Origin: Oxyura jamaicensis
Lineage: Eukaryota > Chordata > Aves > Anseriformes > Anatidae
Assembly (NCBI RefSeq): GCF_011077185.1
Contig: NC_048896.1
Span: forward strand, 82,045,127-82,109,126
DNA: 64,000 nucleotides
Direction of reading: 5' to 3'
Part shown: one piece after another, positions 37,636 to 49,325 of the stretch
Layout of the letters: every line of letters starts with the position of its first letter
Numbering within the stretch: the first letter of the stretch is position 1
Position numbers and translations under genes: made by a program
Notes under the pieces: model-generated
What the model saw: only the letters and a program-made list of their open reading frames with translations
The model's database searches: none
Told to the model about the DNA's origin: nothing

Positions 37636-37760
37636 AAAAAAAAAAAAAAAAAAAAAAAAANNNNNNNNNNNNNNNNNNNNNNNNNNNNNNNNNNNNNNNN
37701 NNNNNNNNNNNNNNNNNNNNNNNNNNNNNNNNNNNNNNNNNNNNNNNNNNNNNNNNNNNN
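37636..37760. repeat. Poly(A) running into a 100-N gap
   Basis: 25 As at 37,636-37,660 pass into Ns (37,661-37,760). Single-copy sequence resumes at 37,761. Confidence 0.97.
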
Positions 37761-38118
37761 CTTAAGCAAACAAATACTGAAGAGATCTCACAGTAGGGAA
37801 TGCTTCTTTTCTTGATTTGTAAGATAACTGAAAACAAGAACATAACAAAGAGGCTTGGACTAGTGTACAACCTAAAGAGACTACAGATTTTCCTGAGGCA
37901 AATAGAAATCACAGTGCCCTGGGTGAGCCAAAGTAAAAGTTATTCAGCTATTAGAAGAAAAAACTGAATGGATGAGAAATGTTCCTTTCCTATTACTGTT
38001 CTCATCTTAATGTCACCTGTTGCACTAAGGGTCATACCTAAAATCAGAGCTGGTCAAACATTTGTCCAAGCATTTGAGTAAATTTGGAAAGCTCTTTTGA
38101 AAGCCCCTTCTTATAATG

Positions 38119-38440
38119 TGAATCACAGGACATTTTGGGTTGGAAGGGACCTTGGAACTGGAATTGGAAAGATCATCCACTTCCAACCCCTACCACTAGA
38201 CCAGGTTGTTCAAAGCCCCATCCAACCTGATCTTGAACATTTCCAGGGATGGGGCATCCACAGCTTTTCTGGGCAACCTGTTCCAGTGCTTCACCACCCT
38301 CATAGAAAAGGATTTATCCTAAATATGTAATCTAAATTTACCCTCTTTTAACAAAGAACTGTTACCCCTTATCCTATTACTACACTCCTTGATAAAGACC
38401 CCCTCCTCATCTTTCCTGTAGGCTCTCTTTAGGCACTTGT
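38119..38440 (-). mobile_element. CR1 LINE 3' fragment
   Basis: Minus-strand CR1 tail beginning with one octamer remnant, then CATTTTGGGTTGGAAGGGAC, the 3'UTR and the antisense C-terminal coding part (CCAGGGATGGGGCATCCACAG, 38,244 onward). It closely resembles the copy at 27.1 kb, with an extra 15-20 bp near 38,150-38,170 that looks like a short local duplication. It ends near 38,440, about 320 bp upstream of the solo LTR. Confidence 0.9.
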
Positions 38441-38755
38441 CTGACTGCTTGCTAACCTATGCTAGGATTTTAACTCAGGTAAACTCATGACCTGTGTAAG
38501 CCATCAATCACAACAGCAACTCATCTGAAAGATGGCAAGAAACAATGGGGAATGTGGGAGAGACAGAGTGTGTAACATGTCCACAACTGAAGAGATAGCA
38601 GACCTAGGCAATGTAGGTTTAGACTGAGCAGGACGAGACAACATTTACGGACCCATCTCTTTCTGTGTTGAGAGAGCACTTTTCTGGAAAGCCCTTGGAG
38701 GGAGTTATGGGCTATGTTTTTGGAGAGGGATTTCCTCTGCACTTTGTAATCCTGT
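38441..38755. other. Short stretch between CR1 and LTR, nothing recognised
   Basis: About 315 bp of single-copy sequence into which the LTR inserted. The minus-strand frame over this stretch and the LTR (38,521-39,018) is a chance frame: it crosses the LTR boundary and has no domain. Confidence 0.65.
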
Positions 38756-38760
38756 GTACC
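38756..38760 (+). repeat. Target-site duplication, left (GTACC)
   Basis: A 5-bp direct repeat immediately before the LTR TG. It is identical to 39,315-39,319. Confidence 0.85.
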
Positions 38761-39019
38761 TGTCTTGGTTTTAGCTAGGAGAGAGTTAATTTTCCTCCCA
38801 GTAGCTGGTAGAGTGCTATGTTTTGGATTTAGGATGAGACTAATGTTGATAACACATTGATGTTTTACTTGTTGCAGAGCAGTGCTTACACTAAGCCAAG
38901 GACTTTTCAGCTTCTCTCTCTGTCCTGCCAGTGGGCAGGCTGGGGGTGCAAAAGGAGCTGGGAGGGGACAGACCCAGGACAGCTGACCCAAACTGGCCAA
39001 AGGGGTATTCCATACCATC

Positions 39020-39043
39020 TGACGTCATGCTAAACAATATATA
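39020..39043 (+). promoter_or_regulatory. LTR core promoter: CRE palindrome plus TATA box
   Basis: TGACGTCA (39,020-39,027) is a perfect CREB/ATF consensus palindrome. It is followed about 10 bp later by AATATATA (39,036-39,043). This order of activator site, TATA and then a GC-rich leader is that of a retroviral U3 promoter. Both elements are degraded in the sibling LTR at 6,839. Whether it is active cannot be judged from sequence. Confidence 0.6.
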
Positions 39044-39177
39044 GGGGTGGCTAGCCGGATTGAGGGGCCGGCTGCTTGGGAATAGACTGAGCATCGGTCA
39101 GCGGGTGGTGAGCAATTGTATTGTGCATCACTTGTTTTGTACATATTATTATTATTATTATTTTATTTTCCTGTCCT

Positions 39178-39183
39178 AATAAA
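39178..39183 (+). promoter_or_regulatory. LTR polyadenylation signal AATAAA
   Basis: A canonical AATAAA lies about 135 bp downstream of the TATA-like box, where an LTR R region would carry it. The older sibling LTR lacks it. Confidence 0.6.
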
Positions 39184-39314
39184 CTGTCCCTATCTCAACC
39201 CATAGATTTCAGTTTTTTTTTTTTTTTTCTTGTTTCTCTCCCCCATCCCAGAGAGGGAGGGGGTGAGCGAATGGCTGTGTGGTGTTTAGCTGCCAGCCGG
39301 GTTAAACCACAACA

Positions 39315-39319
39315 GTACC
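39315..39319 (+). repeat. Target-site duplication, right (GTACC)
   Basis: This is the second copy of the 5-bp duplication, immediately after the LTR terminal CA. Confidence 0.85.
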
Positions 39320-39438
39320 CCAAGTGCACAGGAGATGTGATTTGTAAATGTCACCTGTGTCCTGTGTTTTGGTTATTCAACCTTCTCTTTTCTGCAGTGC
39401 AATGTTCTCTCCTGAGGAATATCACTGAACTGACATAG

Positions 39439-39465
39439 CATTATTATTATTATTATTATTATTTT
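39439..39465. repeat. (ATT)n microsatellite
   Basis: About eight ATT units, about 125 bp downstream of the solo LTR. Confidence 0.92.
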
Positions 39466-41057
39466 AACAACAGGATATGAAATCATTTGTAGTGATGGAT
39501 GGGCAGACTAAAACTGGCATTCTGCTGCAATATATTCCTTTTGGCACATTTGTATTCTCTTTTCTGTCAGATTTTGTCTAAAATATGTGCTTGGGTTATT
39601 ATCTATGCCCTGCTGGGTTGCTCTTTTCCTTTTTTTCTCTGTATTCCCATTTATTACAGTATTTCTTTATATATTTTTTTTTCTAAGAACTTATCCTTCT
39701 GTACACCCTTGACTTTCCTCCTCCCCACTACTGAAACAACACAGCTGGTTTCCTGCAGACAACTGATACTTGTCTTACAGCAAGTTACAACAAGCCCGTT
39801 TTCAGTTTTTGTGTTTGTGATAGAAAGCCTGAGTCTTTGACAAACGTCAATGGCAAAAAAATATCTATAGAGTGCTTTAATGTTAGTAACACCAGTCAAT
39901 GTCATAAGTTATTGTTAAAAGTACTTATCCCTCAGGTGATTCAACACCCTAGAAGAGATTAATTTCCAGAATGGGCTTCCCTAATCTTCCAATTTTCTAA
40001 TGGTTAATTGCACTGCAAATTTATGCACAGCCATAAAAGAAAAAGAATAAAGGTAAATTTTACTATCCATTGTTAACATATTTAGGCACTGTCTAGCTTC
40101 AGAGGTTTACAGTGTCCCACAGTGAGTGGTATTATATTATTTAAACCAATAACCAGGCACTCAGAATTGTATGGGAATATTTTATATGTTTTTTTTCTTG
40201 TAGTCGGAGAGAAAACAAATATTGCATAAACATGAAAAGTTGGATTTGGAAAATATTGTTAGTATTTTAAGAGTTTCACTCAATATTTTATGGGTGTTAA
40301 TATTGTCCAGGTTTGCCACAAAGAGGTTTAAGGGGCTCTGGCAGATGAAATGTGTTGAAACATGTTGAGAGATGTAAAATTACATCATTACATGCAAAAG
40401 GTTTCCCCGTTTTCTGCTGGAGATTACTACTAGAATTGCAGGTCTCTAGGACAAAGTTCATTTTTTAAAACTAAGTTCTCATGGAGGTGGATGTGCTCTG
40501 CATGACAAATTGTCAGCTGGAGTGACTGAGGACTCTTATCTTTTTCTGACTTTTCTAGGGGCAGAATTCAACAGAAACAGAAGGAAGAGGTAATGTCTTA
40601 AACTGCCACAACAAGATTTGCTAGAACTTTGCTGTCAAAGTCCTCGACCTGTTGCCTAAGACTGTGCTTCTACATGTGACAAGTGTTTAGAAGATATCAT
40701 AAAAAGCTCATTTTACCTCTCTACTACACACACATTAATGACTTAATCAGTCTCATACTGAATAGACAAGTAAACATCTGAGTAATCCAGTGCACAAGTC
40801 TAATAGATATAATAGCAATAATATCATTAGAATCAGGGCTGCAAAGTCAACATTGCATATTTCAGCTAAAAGATTGTCAGTTAAAACAGTTTAGCAAATG
40901 GGTAGAATTTATCAGAAAATCACCCTGGGGAATGAAATTAGGTTATAAGCATCAAGATACCATGGAAGTGAGATGGACTAGATTCATTCAAATCTTCATA
41001 AGTACTGAATAACTTCAAATATAAGCTGAATGTCCCTGGTGACTTCAAGAATGAGGG

Positions 41058-41081
41058 AAAAAAAAAAAAAAAAAAAAAAAA
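41058..41081. repeat. Poly(A), 24 bp
   Basis: Uninterrupted A run. Confidence 0.95.
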
Positions 41082-41904
41082 TTGATATGTATATCTATTT
41101 TTACCATGGCTATAATAAAATACTCTCAGTCTCAAACCAACAAAGTGTTTTCTCCCCCCACAACACCACAATTTTTGACTATAGAATTTCCTGCAATAAT
41201 AACTGCTATGTGGTTTTTACTGCCACATGGTCTGTTTCACCAATACATCCCAAAACACTTTCTTAAGGAAGATAAGCATTGCCAAACTTACTTTAAATCA
41301 TAGACATCTCTGAACATATTCACTTTACATTGTGGAACATGATGAAGAGACCTTCAAGCAGGCAAAAACTCAAACAAATACAGTAGTGCATATACAATAC
41401 TATACATGAACATCAGTAGCTCAGGTTTGCCCTAGCAACACAGGTGCATTGCCCAGGGCTGAGCCCAAGTTAAGAAACTGACTTCCTCAAGAGGTCTAAT
41501 TAACAGTTTGCAAGGTGATGGTGATGCAGTCTTCTTACGTCTTGGTCTACAGACAGTTCAGCAAACATCACTCTCAGGAACTCTGCATAATCTTCTCTTC
41601 CAGTGCTGATACTCCAGAAGCAGTTTTGAGGAGGTATTAATCAGTGCAGGAATTGCACTAAGGCCAGTGTTGAATCCATATGTCCTGAGTGCTTAGCAAT
41701 ATGTCTTCAGTTATGCTATTTGCACCCTTCAAAGCCCCCAAACAGTCATGACTATGCCAAGTAAAATTCCAAAATACTATTCTTCAGTTTACAAGCTCCA
41801 AGATGACTTTGGGGCTCTTCCTTTAAAAAATGTGTCAGGGTTTCCTAAAATGAAGCAAAAATTAAGATATGTATGTCATAATTTTATTGTGTTAATTCTC
41901 CTCT

Positions 41905-41924
41905 AAACAAAACAAAACAAAACA
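41905..41924. repeat. (AAAAC)n microsatellite
   Basis: About four AAAAC units. Confidence 0.88.
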
Positions 41925-43110
41925 CCACTTTTGCTTCTAATCTAATTATTTATTGGTACAATATTACTAAACACATGCCTAGTCTTTTCCCCTGCCATAC
42001 ATACTCTTGAGTTCTGTAGAGGATTATTGGTGATGAAGATAATTGGTACTCTCTTTATTTTCTATAACAATTTACATGAGTGGAGCATATTGCCATCTCA
42101 GCCCAAATGCAGGATGTTCCCAACATGCTGTGAGCCTTCTCATCATAATTTCTAACCCAGGATGCTTGTTCTATGTTGGAGGTTAAGACAGCCAAAAAAA
42201 TGAACAATGGGCATGTGTTCTTTGAGATGAAATCAGACCTAGTTTTCATGTTTCATCTAATTCTTATAAAGAAGCCTTTTGTGATTAAGTCACTCCTGTG
42301 ATGTAGACAAGCCCGGGCAGGGACTCCTACAGCTTTTCATCTTACACTAGGACTCCTGGGTTGGGCTTTGTTACACTCTGGTATATTCTGTAATCAGAGG
42401 GGTAATCAGGAGGTCGTCATGGCTGACATACATGGAGAATATCGTCTTGTTGCTCAAGTATTTACTCCGAAAACAGCTACAGCTTTCATCCTAATCTCAC
42501 TGAATGTATAATTCAGGTCAATGTATTCAAGACAGCAGATCAGAGTTATTGCCTCTGGAAACAGAAGTGCCAAACAAATGCTCTTTATGTTGTCAACACT
42601 CAGTGAAAGAAGCTGAGACTTTCCTGTGGAAATTAATGAGAAGAGCTTCAAAAACCTGAAGAAGCAGCTATGGTCTCCAATTGTAAATATTCTACTTTAC
42701 TGATGAGAAAAAAAGGTCCCAGTTGATAAGTAGCCCTTTGTGAAGAGTACATTGTTATTAGGATGTTGTCTTATGATAGTCTCAAGGCTTGCTAAGAAAA
42801 CATAAGGAAATACCCACTGATCACATGGCACTGTAGGAGACTTTAGTTACAGAGACTAGAGCTGTGCAGGGGACTAGAGCTCTCCAAGAAATAAGGAAAG
42901 CTGTTCTTTCTTGCTTTTAATTTCTGTTAAAGTACATAAGGACTGTGTAATATAAGGTCTGATACTCTGTTTTGTGTGTAACAGCTTTAATTTTCATGGC
43001 TCTCGGTTTGGTGTGGATACATTAAACACATTAACTCTTATAGAAGTGGAGAAATATGAGAGAAACATGGATGACATCTGGTTGTTTCCTGTTTATGCAT
43101 CCACATCCTT

Positions 43111-43131
43111 GTTGTTTGTTTGTTTGTTTTG
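43111..43131. repeat. (GTTT)n microsatellite
   Basis: About five GTTT units followed by GCAG. Confidence 0.88.
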
Positions 43132-45125
43132 CAGTGTCAAAGAATATGTAAGATATAGAAGTATTTGAAGAGTAATAAACATAATTCATATCTATGTAAA
43201 CCAACAACAACAACAAAAAACTCCAATGGACCCACACTTCTCCCTGTGAATAATCTATATGGACAAACAGAAATTAATTTTGCCATTTTTTTCATGGCGC
43301 CAGGTTTTCCGTTGGGACAGTGTCACTACCCCTTTTGTAGAACATTAATAATCTTCAGATCCCTCTTACTCCTGTTTTTGATATTACTTTTTCCCATTTG
43401 CCTGTTCTGGCATTGGCTTCAGCTCTAGCTTTGCAGGAGTTCTTTCTGAGAACTTGATTCAGCACAGTTTTACTCACATTTATCTATGCCAAAAAACTGT
43501 GCCATTGTGACATTTCAAAATAGAGCCAGAATTAAAACTTTCTGTAAAATAAACGAAGAGGCCAAAACTACTATCTCAGATAAGACAAGATAAAACTTAA
43601 GTGAAATAGAAAGTAGCAATGTTTAACTATGTTTGGGTTGCATTAATTTTAAAAAAAATATGCACATAAAATACACATACAGTGTTTGAATAGGTGTGAC
43701 TGGAGAAGTTGATAGATGAATGAAAACTAGAAGAAGAGATATGGAGAGCGTATACATAAAAAGGAAATAAAAACAGACGCTGAAACAAAAAAAAATATAT
43801 GATTTTTACTGTTAAAATAGTGAAGTTCAGTTATTTTAGTTTGTTTATATATGCCTTTCTGTTGATTAGGACTGTGGGAATAACTAATTCTTAATTCAGC
43901 AGCCAGATGGAAATATTTTAAAATCAGTCTAGGTAAAAATGCATTTAAAATCTGTTGATTTGCTTTACACCACAGGAAGCAAAGTCATATAGTTCAATAT
44001 GGACGTGTTTCTTGCTTAGAAAGAAGAAGCAAATAAAATGGAGGGCCAGGTCACAAAAGTAGTGATGTTGCCCTCCTTTCTCAGTGTGGAACCCTGAGAG
44101 CACACTCATTAGTAAGAACCTATTATTTTTTTCTCCACCTTGCCTGAAGTGTCCTCCCTCCCATGAGGAAACACAGGCATATGCTTTTTCCATGCTAAAT
44201 TCTCTGAGCTTGCAGCAGATTCTTCTGCTGGAACAGTTCCATTTTGCAAAGGATAATTAAATACTTAGCTAGAAGGGCCATGACACTCTAGCTTTGCAGT
44301 CAGGCTGTTCAGTGGGACACAGGCTGTCAGGAAGTTCTCACCCATCTTAGGTGACTATTCCTAACTCAAAGCTCTTCAACCACAGTTTTTCACTCACAAT
44401 CATTTCTGTTTTATGCAAAGTAGAACAAAGATGTCCAAAAGTTTTAAAGTATCCCAAATTCTCTAAAGAATGATGGGTTTGGCACATGACTAGACAATGA
44501 AGGTTCAAATGCTTTGAGTAGAGAACAGAACTGGACATAGATTCTTTATCTTCTGAGGGAAATATGGACCTGAGCATCCCTGAGTATTCCCAATAGCAAT
44601 ATCCCCATTTGAGAAAAGAGGTAGCCTCTTGTGTGAATCCAGAATTCCTCCCCCACCAGCCCTCCAAAATAGAAACCATCTGATGAAGTTTTCAGGTCAA
44701 TTGAAACAGAACAGAAATACAGGGAATTTATTGTTTGGCAAGAAAATAAAATCAGTCAGTTTTACTACTTACCTTCATCTTTCATCATCAGAAACACTCT
44801 ATCAGGAGATTTTACAAGAGAAAAAAAAATCTAATTTGTAAAAGAACATTCCATTTGAGATTACCTCACATCTCAGCTTTCAGAACACGTTACTGTTCTG
44901 GGAATAAAAGAACACTCTAGATTTCCTTGTTATTAATACTGGCGGAGAAGAATTCTTCCTCATATGGCATTTCTAGATGGATGGAACTTGCTGTTAAGAA
45001 CAGGGCAATGGAGGGACAATAACTTCAGTATGCTAAAATAAAAAGTGACTTTCTAAGATAATTTGTTTAAGAATACTTACCCCAAGACATGAAATTCATA
45101 TTTAGTTTTAATTTTTTAAGCTTTA

Positions 45126-45128
<3 letters not shown>

Positions 45129-45156
<28 letters not shown>

Positions 45157-45347
45157 CTTAGGTTTTTTTTAAATATTTATTTTTTTAATATTTTTGTATT
45201 GTTTTAAATAAAAATTTTTNNNNNNNNNNNNNNNNNNNNNNNNNNNNNNNNNNNNNNNNNNNNNNNNNNNNNNNNNNNNNNNNNNNNNNNNNNNNNNNNN
45301 NNNNNNNNNNNNNNNNNNNTTTTTTTTTTTTTTTTTTTTTTTTTTTT
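45129..45347. repeat. T-rich tract with 100-N gap
   Basis: A 28-bp T run (45,129-45,156), an AT-rich link, a 100-N gap (45,220-45,319), then another 28 Ts (45,320-45,347). The flanks suggest that the unresolved sequence is homopolymeric. Confidence 0.95.
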
Positions 45348-45482
45348 GAGCACAGAGTTTGAGACAATCTATTAATTTATTACATTTCTAGGATTAGAGT
45401 AATAGAGTTATTTACCACATGGAATCACAATATAAAGTGTGGTATTTTCCATCTGTTTAATACTAAAGGGTACTAATTCAAC

Positions 45483-45509
45483 TTTTTTTTTTTTTTTTTT
45501 TTTTTTTTT
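45483..45509. repeat. Poly(T), 27 bp
   Basis: Uninterrupted T run only 136 bp after the previous one. Confidence 0.95.
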
Positions 45510-46821
45510 CTAGCATTAATATTGGTTGTTTTACAGAGAAAGCCCAGTTTAAACTCTGAGAAGCTCTCCCAAAAGACGTGACGCTCCTGAACATGGTTTC
45601 ACTTCATCCCATTTGTACCATGTGAACACTCACTTTGGCTTCCTCTCCAAGATGCTAACTCAAAGAGAAAGAAGAAGAGGCAAAGATAATAGGGATGCTT
45701 GAATGGGTCTGCAGGAAATCAGTGATACCCTCTATTCACAGAAATGATTACAGACCAAGGATAAATTGTACTTTCTAGAAAAAATTTCAAACCAGAGAGA
45801 AAGGAATTCTTTACTACTTAGTTATTATTTTAGTTTTTTATCAAATTTCATTTGATCAGGTTACTTAAGAAAGTTCCTGAGAAGCCTCTGGAGTTTGATA
45901 TATGAGGATCTGCCAAACTTACCCATATTTAGCTATTAAAAGGAGATTCTTGCTGAGTGGTTCTGTGTGTTTCTTCATCTTCATATGGTATCAGAGGAGA
46001 TAAAAACATTGGCCAAGAACCCTTCATGCTTTAGCTAGAAGCTCTAGTAAGTTTGCTGTTCTATAGTTACATGGCAAAGTAGGTCTGATTCCACATACTA
46101 CTTACATCCCATCCTACTCGTTTTTGTCAATGGTCTTACTTGCTTAATGTGTTGGTCAAGGTTTTACCAAGTCAGAAAATTATTCAGTAATTGTTCAATC
46201 TGATACCTGATTCTTTCTGGAGTATATCTATACCACAGTTTGGAGAACAGTGGATTATATGCACATCCAAATTACATTTATTCTAGCAAAATTTCTGTTC
46301 CAGCAGTGTTCTTGGAAAGATACATAGTGTGACTTTAATGTGGACCAGGTTTCTTGCTAATTTAACTTGTTTCTGCTGTAGGCTTTATAGTGCACATAGA
46401 GATCTAACCTACTAAAGCTGGCCTACTACCAGTCCCTTAACAGGATAATTTAAAGCTGGGTCAGATATACCTGCACAACATTGACTGTAGTATTTATACG
46501 GCTAAGGATTTAAATTTCAAAAAGAAAAATGAGAGTCTGTCATGCAGATCATTGATCCTATAGGTTACGAAATGGCAAGCAGTTTCCCTGCCCCGAGTGC
46601 TGGTAACGATTCCAACCTTAAGAATAGCAATAACTGTATGAGCAATTTCTAACTTTCACACTTAGCCTGAAGTTATCTGGAGTTAAGACTGACAGCTAAT
46701 TTTGGAACTTGTAGGTAACTACTTTGATGATTTTCTTTTCACCAATATGCCCGTTTCTTTACTTTCTATTTGCTACATTCTATATATTATTCATTAATAG
46801 AAATTTCACACATTCTCTCCC

Positions 46822-46846
46822 AATAAATAAATAAATAAGATAAATA
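46822..46846. repeat. (AAAT)n microsatellite
   Basis: About five AAAT units ending in a GATAAAT variant. Confidence 0.87.
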
Positions 46847-47602
46847 TACAGCTGGCAACAGGCTATAAAGCAATATCAAAATGATATATTGTGCCTGATT
46901 CCAACCTAGCGACTACTGTGAAATATATTGCAAGGGCTGAACCCTCTGATGGATAGTATCACTAAACCATTTGAACTGAAGTCTATGCCCTAAGGAAGAC
47001 TGGAGGTATTGCAGAATCAGCATAAAAGTTCACTTTGTATACTTTTCACCTTGAAAAATAAACTTTATTTTAGGCCAGTTTCACACACTGTAAAAGCTGG
47101 TTTGGAGGAGGTAATACCCTCGGCCTTTGCCATATGCCACCTTCTCTGTCACTGCTGTCAGCACAGGGGATGTTTACACTGAAATCCAAAGGTGTGATTG
47201 CCATCCTGCAGTTATACCCTAAGGCAGCTGTAAACTAGTTAGGTCTGATACCAGCTGCCTGGAGTACAGCGTTCATAGTGTAGGGTGCAAAACTTGCCAG
47301 TGACACTGAGTGAACACTTAGGACAGGTATAGATGGAAAAGCTGAGGTGTACACAACAACTTTGGCTGCAGTGAGCGAGCTTTGAACTAAAATCTGGAGA
47401 GCTGTATTAGCAGGGCATTCAATGATCCTGCACTACCTACACAGTGCCTCTCAGGAGGATTTAGGATTTAGGCACAATAGAATGCTAACAATGCTATATT
47501 GTCCTGCCCAGAGCTGGCTCATGTCCAGCCTATCAGAAGAACGAGAGGGAGCTCAGATGTGCACACATATGTACAGATCTCTCCTGAGATATCTATGACA
47601 TC

Positions 47603-47756
47603 TATGTTCCAGGGATGGGGCAGCCACAACTTCTTTGGGCAACCTATTCCAGTGCCTCACCACCCTCATAAGAAATAATTTCTCTCTAATATCTAATCTA
47701 AAGCTACCCTCTTTTGGTTTAAAGCCACTAACCTTTGTCCTGTCACTATACTCCAT
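47603..47756 (-). pseudogene. CR1 ORF2 C-terminal remnant
   Basis: The short frame contains FKPKEGSFRLDIREKLFLMRVVRHWNRLPKEVV. This is the CR1 ORF2 C-terminal motif also seen in the intact element at 10.6 kb. CR1 similarity stops at about 47,603, before the normal 3'UTR. Confidence 0.8.
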
Positions 47757-48093
47757 GACAACGTGTCCCTTCCCATGTTTCCTGTAGCCCCCTTCAGGTA
47801 CTGGAAGGCAGCTTTAAGGTGTCTCCAGAGCTTTCTCTTCTATTCTCCAGGCTGAAGAATCCTCAGCATGTCTTCATAGGAGGGGTATTCTAGCCCTGTG
47901 ATCATCTTTGTGGCCCTCCTCTGGACTCTCTAATACATCCATGTCCTACTTGTGCTGGAGCCCCATAGCGGAACACTCTTGTGGGTTCTCACAAGACCAG
48001 AGGGAGAATCACCTTCCTCGATCTACTGGCCACACAGTTTTTGGTGCAGCCCAGAATATGGTTGGGATCCTGATGAGAAGTATCATCAGGGTA

Positions 48094-48372
48094 TCAATTC
48101 TCCATGCATCCTGTATTTGTGCTTGGGATTGCCCCAGCCCAGATGCAGGACTTTGCATTTGGCCTTGTTGAACCCCATGAGGTTTGCCCACCTCTCAAGC
48201 CTGTCCAGGTCCCTTTGGATGGCATCCCCACCTTCCAGCATGTCGACCACACCACACAACTTGGTGTCATCAGCAAACTTGCTGAGGATTCACTCAATCT
48301 CACTGTCCATGTCACCATCAAAGATGTTAAGCAGTGCTGGTCCCAATACTGACCCCTGAGGAACATCACTTG
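48094..48372 (-). pseudogene. Broken CR1 RT, FADD region
   Basis: The codons for FADD are kept at 48,266-48,277 on the minus strand and are followed by TKL. An in-frame TGA (48,290-48,292) lies four codons upstream of the Phe codon. Downstream, the CR1-like reading continues through a FNKAKCKVLHLGW-type segment to another stop near 48,095. This is inactivated relic sequence. Confidence 0.75.
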
Positions 48373-48925
48373 TTACTGATCTCCACCTGGGCATTGACCA
48401 CAACACTTTTGACTGTGGCCATCCAGCCAATTCCTTACCCACCAAGTGGTCCATCCAGCAAATCCATGTCTCTCCAATTTACAGACAAGGATATAATGGG
48501 GGACAATGTCAAATATTTTGTACAAGTTCAGGTAGATGACATCAGTTTCTCTTCCCCTATCCACCAAAGCTGTAACCCCATTGTAGAAGGCCACCAGATT
48601 TTTCAGGCATGAACTGCCTTTAGTGAAGCCATGTTGGCTGTCACCTATCACTTCCTTATTTTCCATATGCCTTAGCATAGTTTCCAGGAGAATCTGCTCC
48701 ATAATCTTGCCAGGCACAGAAGCAAGACTGATTGGCCTGTAATTCCCTTGGTCTTATTTTTTCCCGTTTAAAAATGGGGGTTATATTTACCCTCTTCCGG
48801 TCAGTGGGAATTTCACTGGCTTGCCATGACCTCTCAAATATGATGGATAGTGGCTTAGCAGCTACATTTGTCAGCTCCCTCAGGGCCCACAGATGTATCT
48901 TATTGGGTCCCATGTACTTGCTCAA
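48373..48925 (-). pseudogene. Broken CR1 reverse transcriptase, finger/palm part
   Basis: Two overlapping reading frames (48,656-48,925 and 48,373-48,717) together cover the N-terminal half of the RT domain. They are joined only through a frameshift near 48,700. MGPNKIH (RT entry) and PLSIIFERSW are visible in the first frame. GFTKGSSCLKNL and VIYLNLYKIFD are visible in the second. The first catalytic Asp of the RT (D in YLD) is Asn here, so this copy could not encode an active enzyme even without the frameshift. Confidence 0.8.
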
Positions 48926-49004
48926 CTTCAGGTCCCTTAACTGGTCTCAAATCTGATCTTCCTGATGGGAAGTTCATCATTTTCCCAGTCCCTGCCTTTG
49001 CCTC

Positions 49005-49325
49005 CTAGGGCCCAAGCTTGTGGCTAGAGCTCTTGCTGGTGAAGACAGAGGCAAAAAAGTCATTGAATACATGTCCCGTTTCCTTCAGGAGAGGGTCTAC
49101 CATTTCCCTAGTCTTCTTTTTAACACAGAAGTACATACAGAAGCCTTTCTTGTTTCCCTTTATGTCCATGGGCAAATTTAATTCTAACATGGTTTTGTCT
49201 TTCCTAACCTGACACGTGGCTGCTTGGACAATGTATCTGAATCTCTCCCAGGTTATCTGTCCTTGCTTCCACCCTCTGTAGGCCTCCTTTTTCTGTTTGA
49301 GTTTGTCCAGGAGATTGTTATTCAT
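49005..49325 (-). pseudogene. CR1 ORF2 linker between endonuclease and RT
   Basis: This 106-codon frame corresponds to the CR1 region just before the RT. It begins near NNNLLDKLKQKKEAYRGWKQG and ends at VFNDFFASVFTSKSSS, a typical CR1 segment preceding the RT entry motif. It is a decayed piece of the relic at 47.6-49.57 kb and not a host gene. Confidence 0.75.

Larger units (their letters stand above)
27476..38118. other. AT-rich non-coding stretch
   Basis: No gene, RNA or transposon is recognised. Three less AT-rich patches stand out: 27,480-27,900 just after the CR1 fragment, 34,700-34,930, and 35,390-35,700. Each carries short open frames without recognisable domains. They may be old repeats, decayed exons or conserved non-coding DNA. 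Many homopolymers and tetranucleotide repeats are present. Confidence 0.65.
38761..39314 (+). mobile_element. Solo LTR, avian ERV (ERVL-like), better-preserved copy
   Basis: This 554-bp LTR begins TGTC and ends AACA. It is flanked by a perfect 5-bp duplication GTACC (38,756-38,760 and 39,315-39,319). Its promoter parts are still readable: a palindromic CRE TGACGTCA, a TATA-like stretch downstream, and an AATAAA signal at 39,178-39,183. A short ATT microsatellite (39,141-39,163) and a T-rich run have grown inside it. No gag, pol or env sequence lies on either side, so the provirus was lost by recombination between its two LTRs. It belongs to the same family as the copy at 6,839 and has the same orientation. 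The ERVL assignment rests on the 5-bp duplication and resemblance to common avian LTRs, not on a search. Confidence 0.9.
39320..47602. other. AT-rich non-coding stretch
   Basis: No gene is supported. It contains ATT, AAAAC, GTTT and AAAT microsatellites, homopolymers, and a gap at 45,220-45,319. The 41,500-42,700 segment is less AT-rich and free of microsatellites except AAAAC, but no frame or domain could be recognised in it. Confidence 0.68.

Noticed and set aside
38521..39018. 165-codon minus-strand frame
   Set aside because: It runs across the boundary of the solo LTR, so it is a chance frame over two unrelated pieces.
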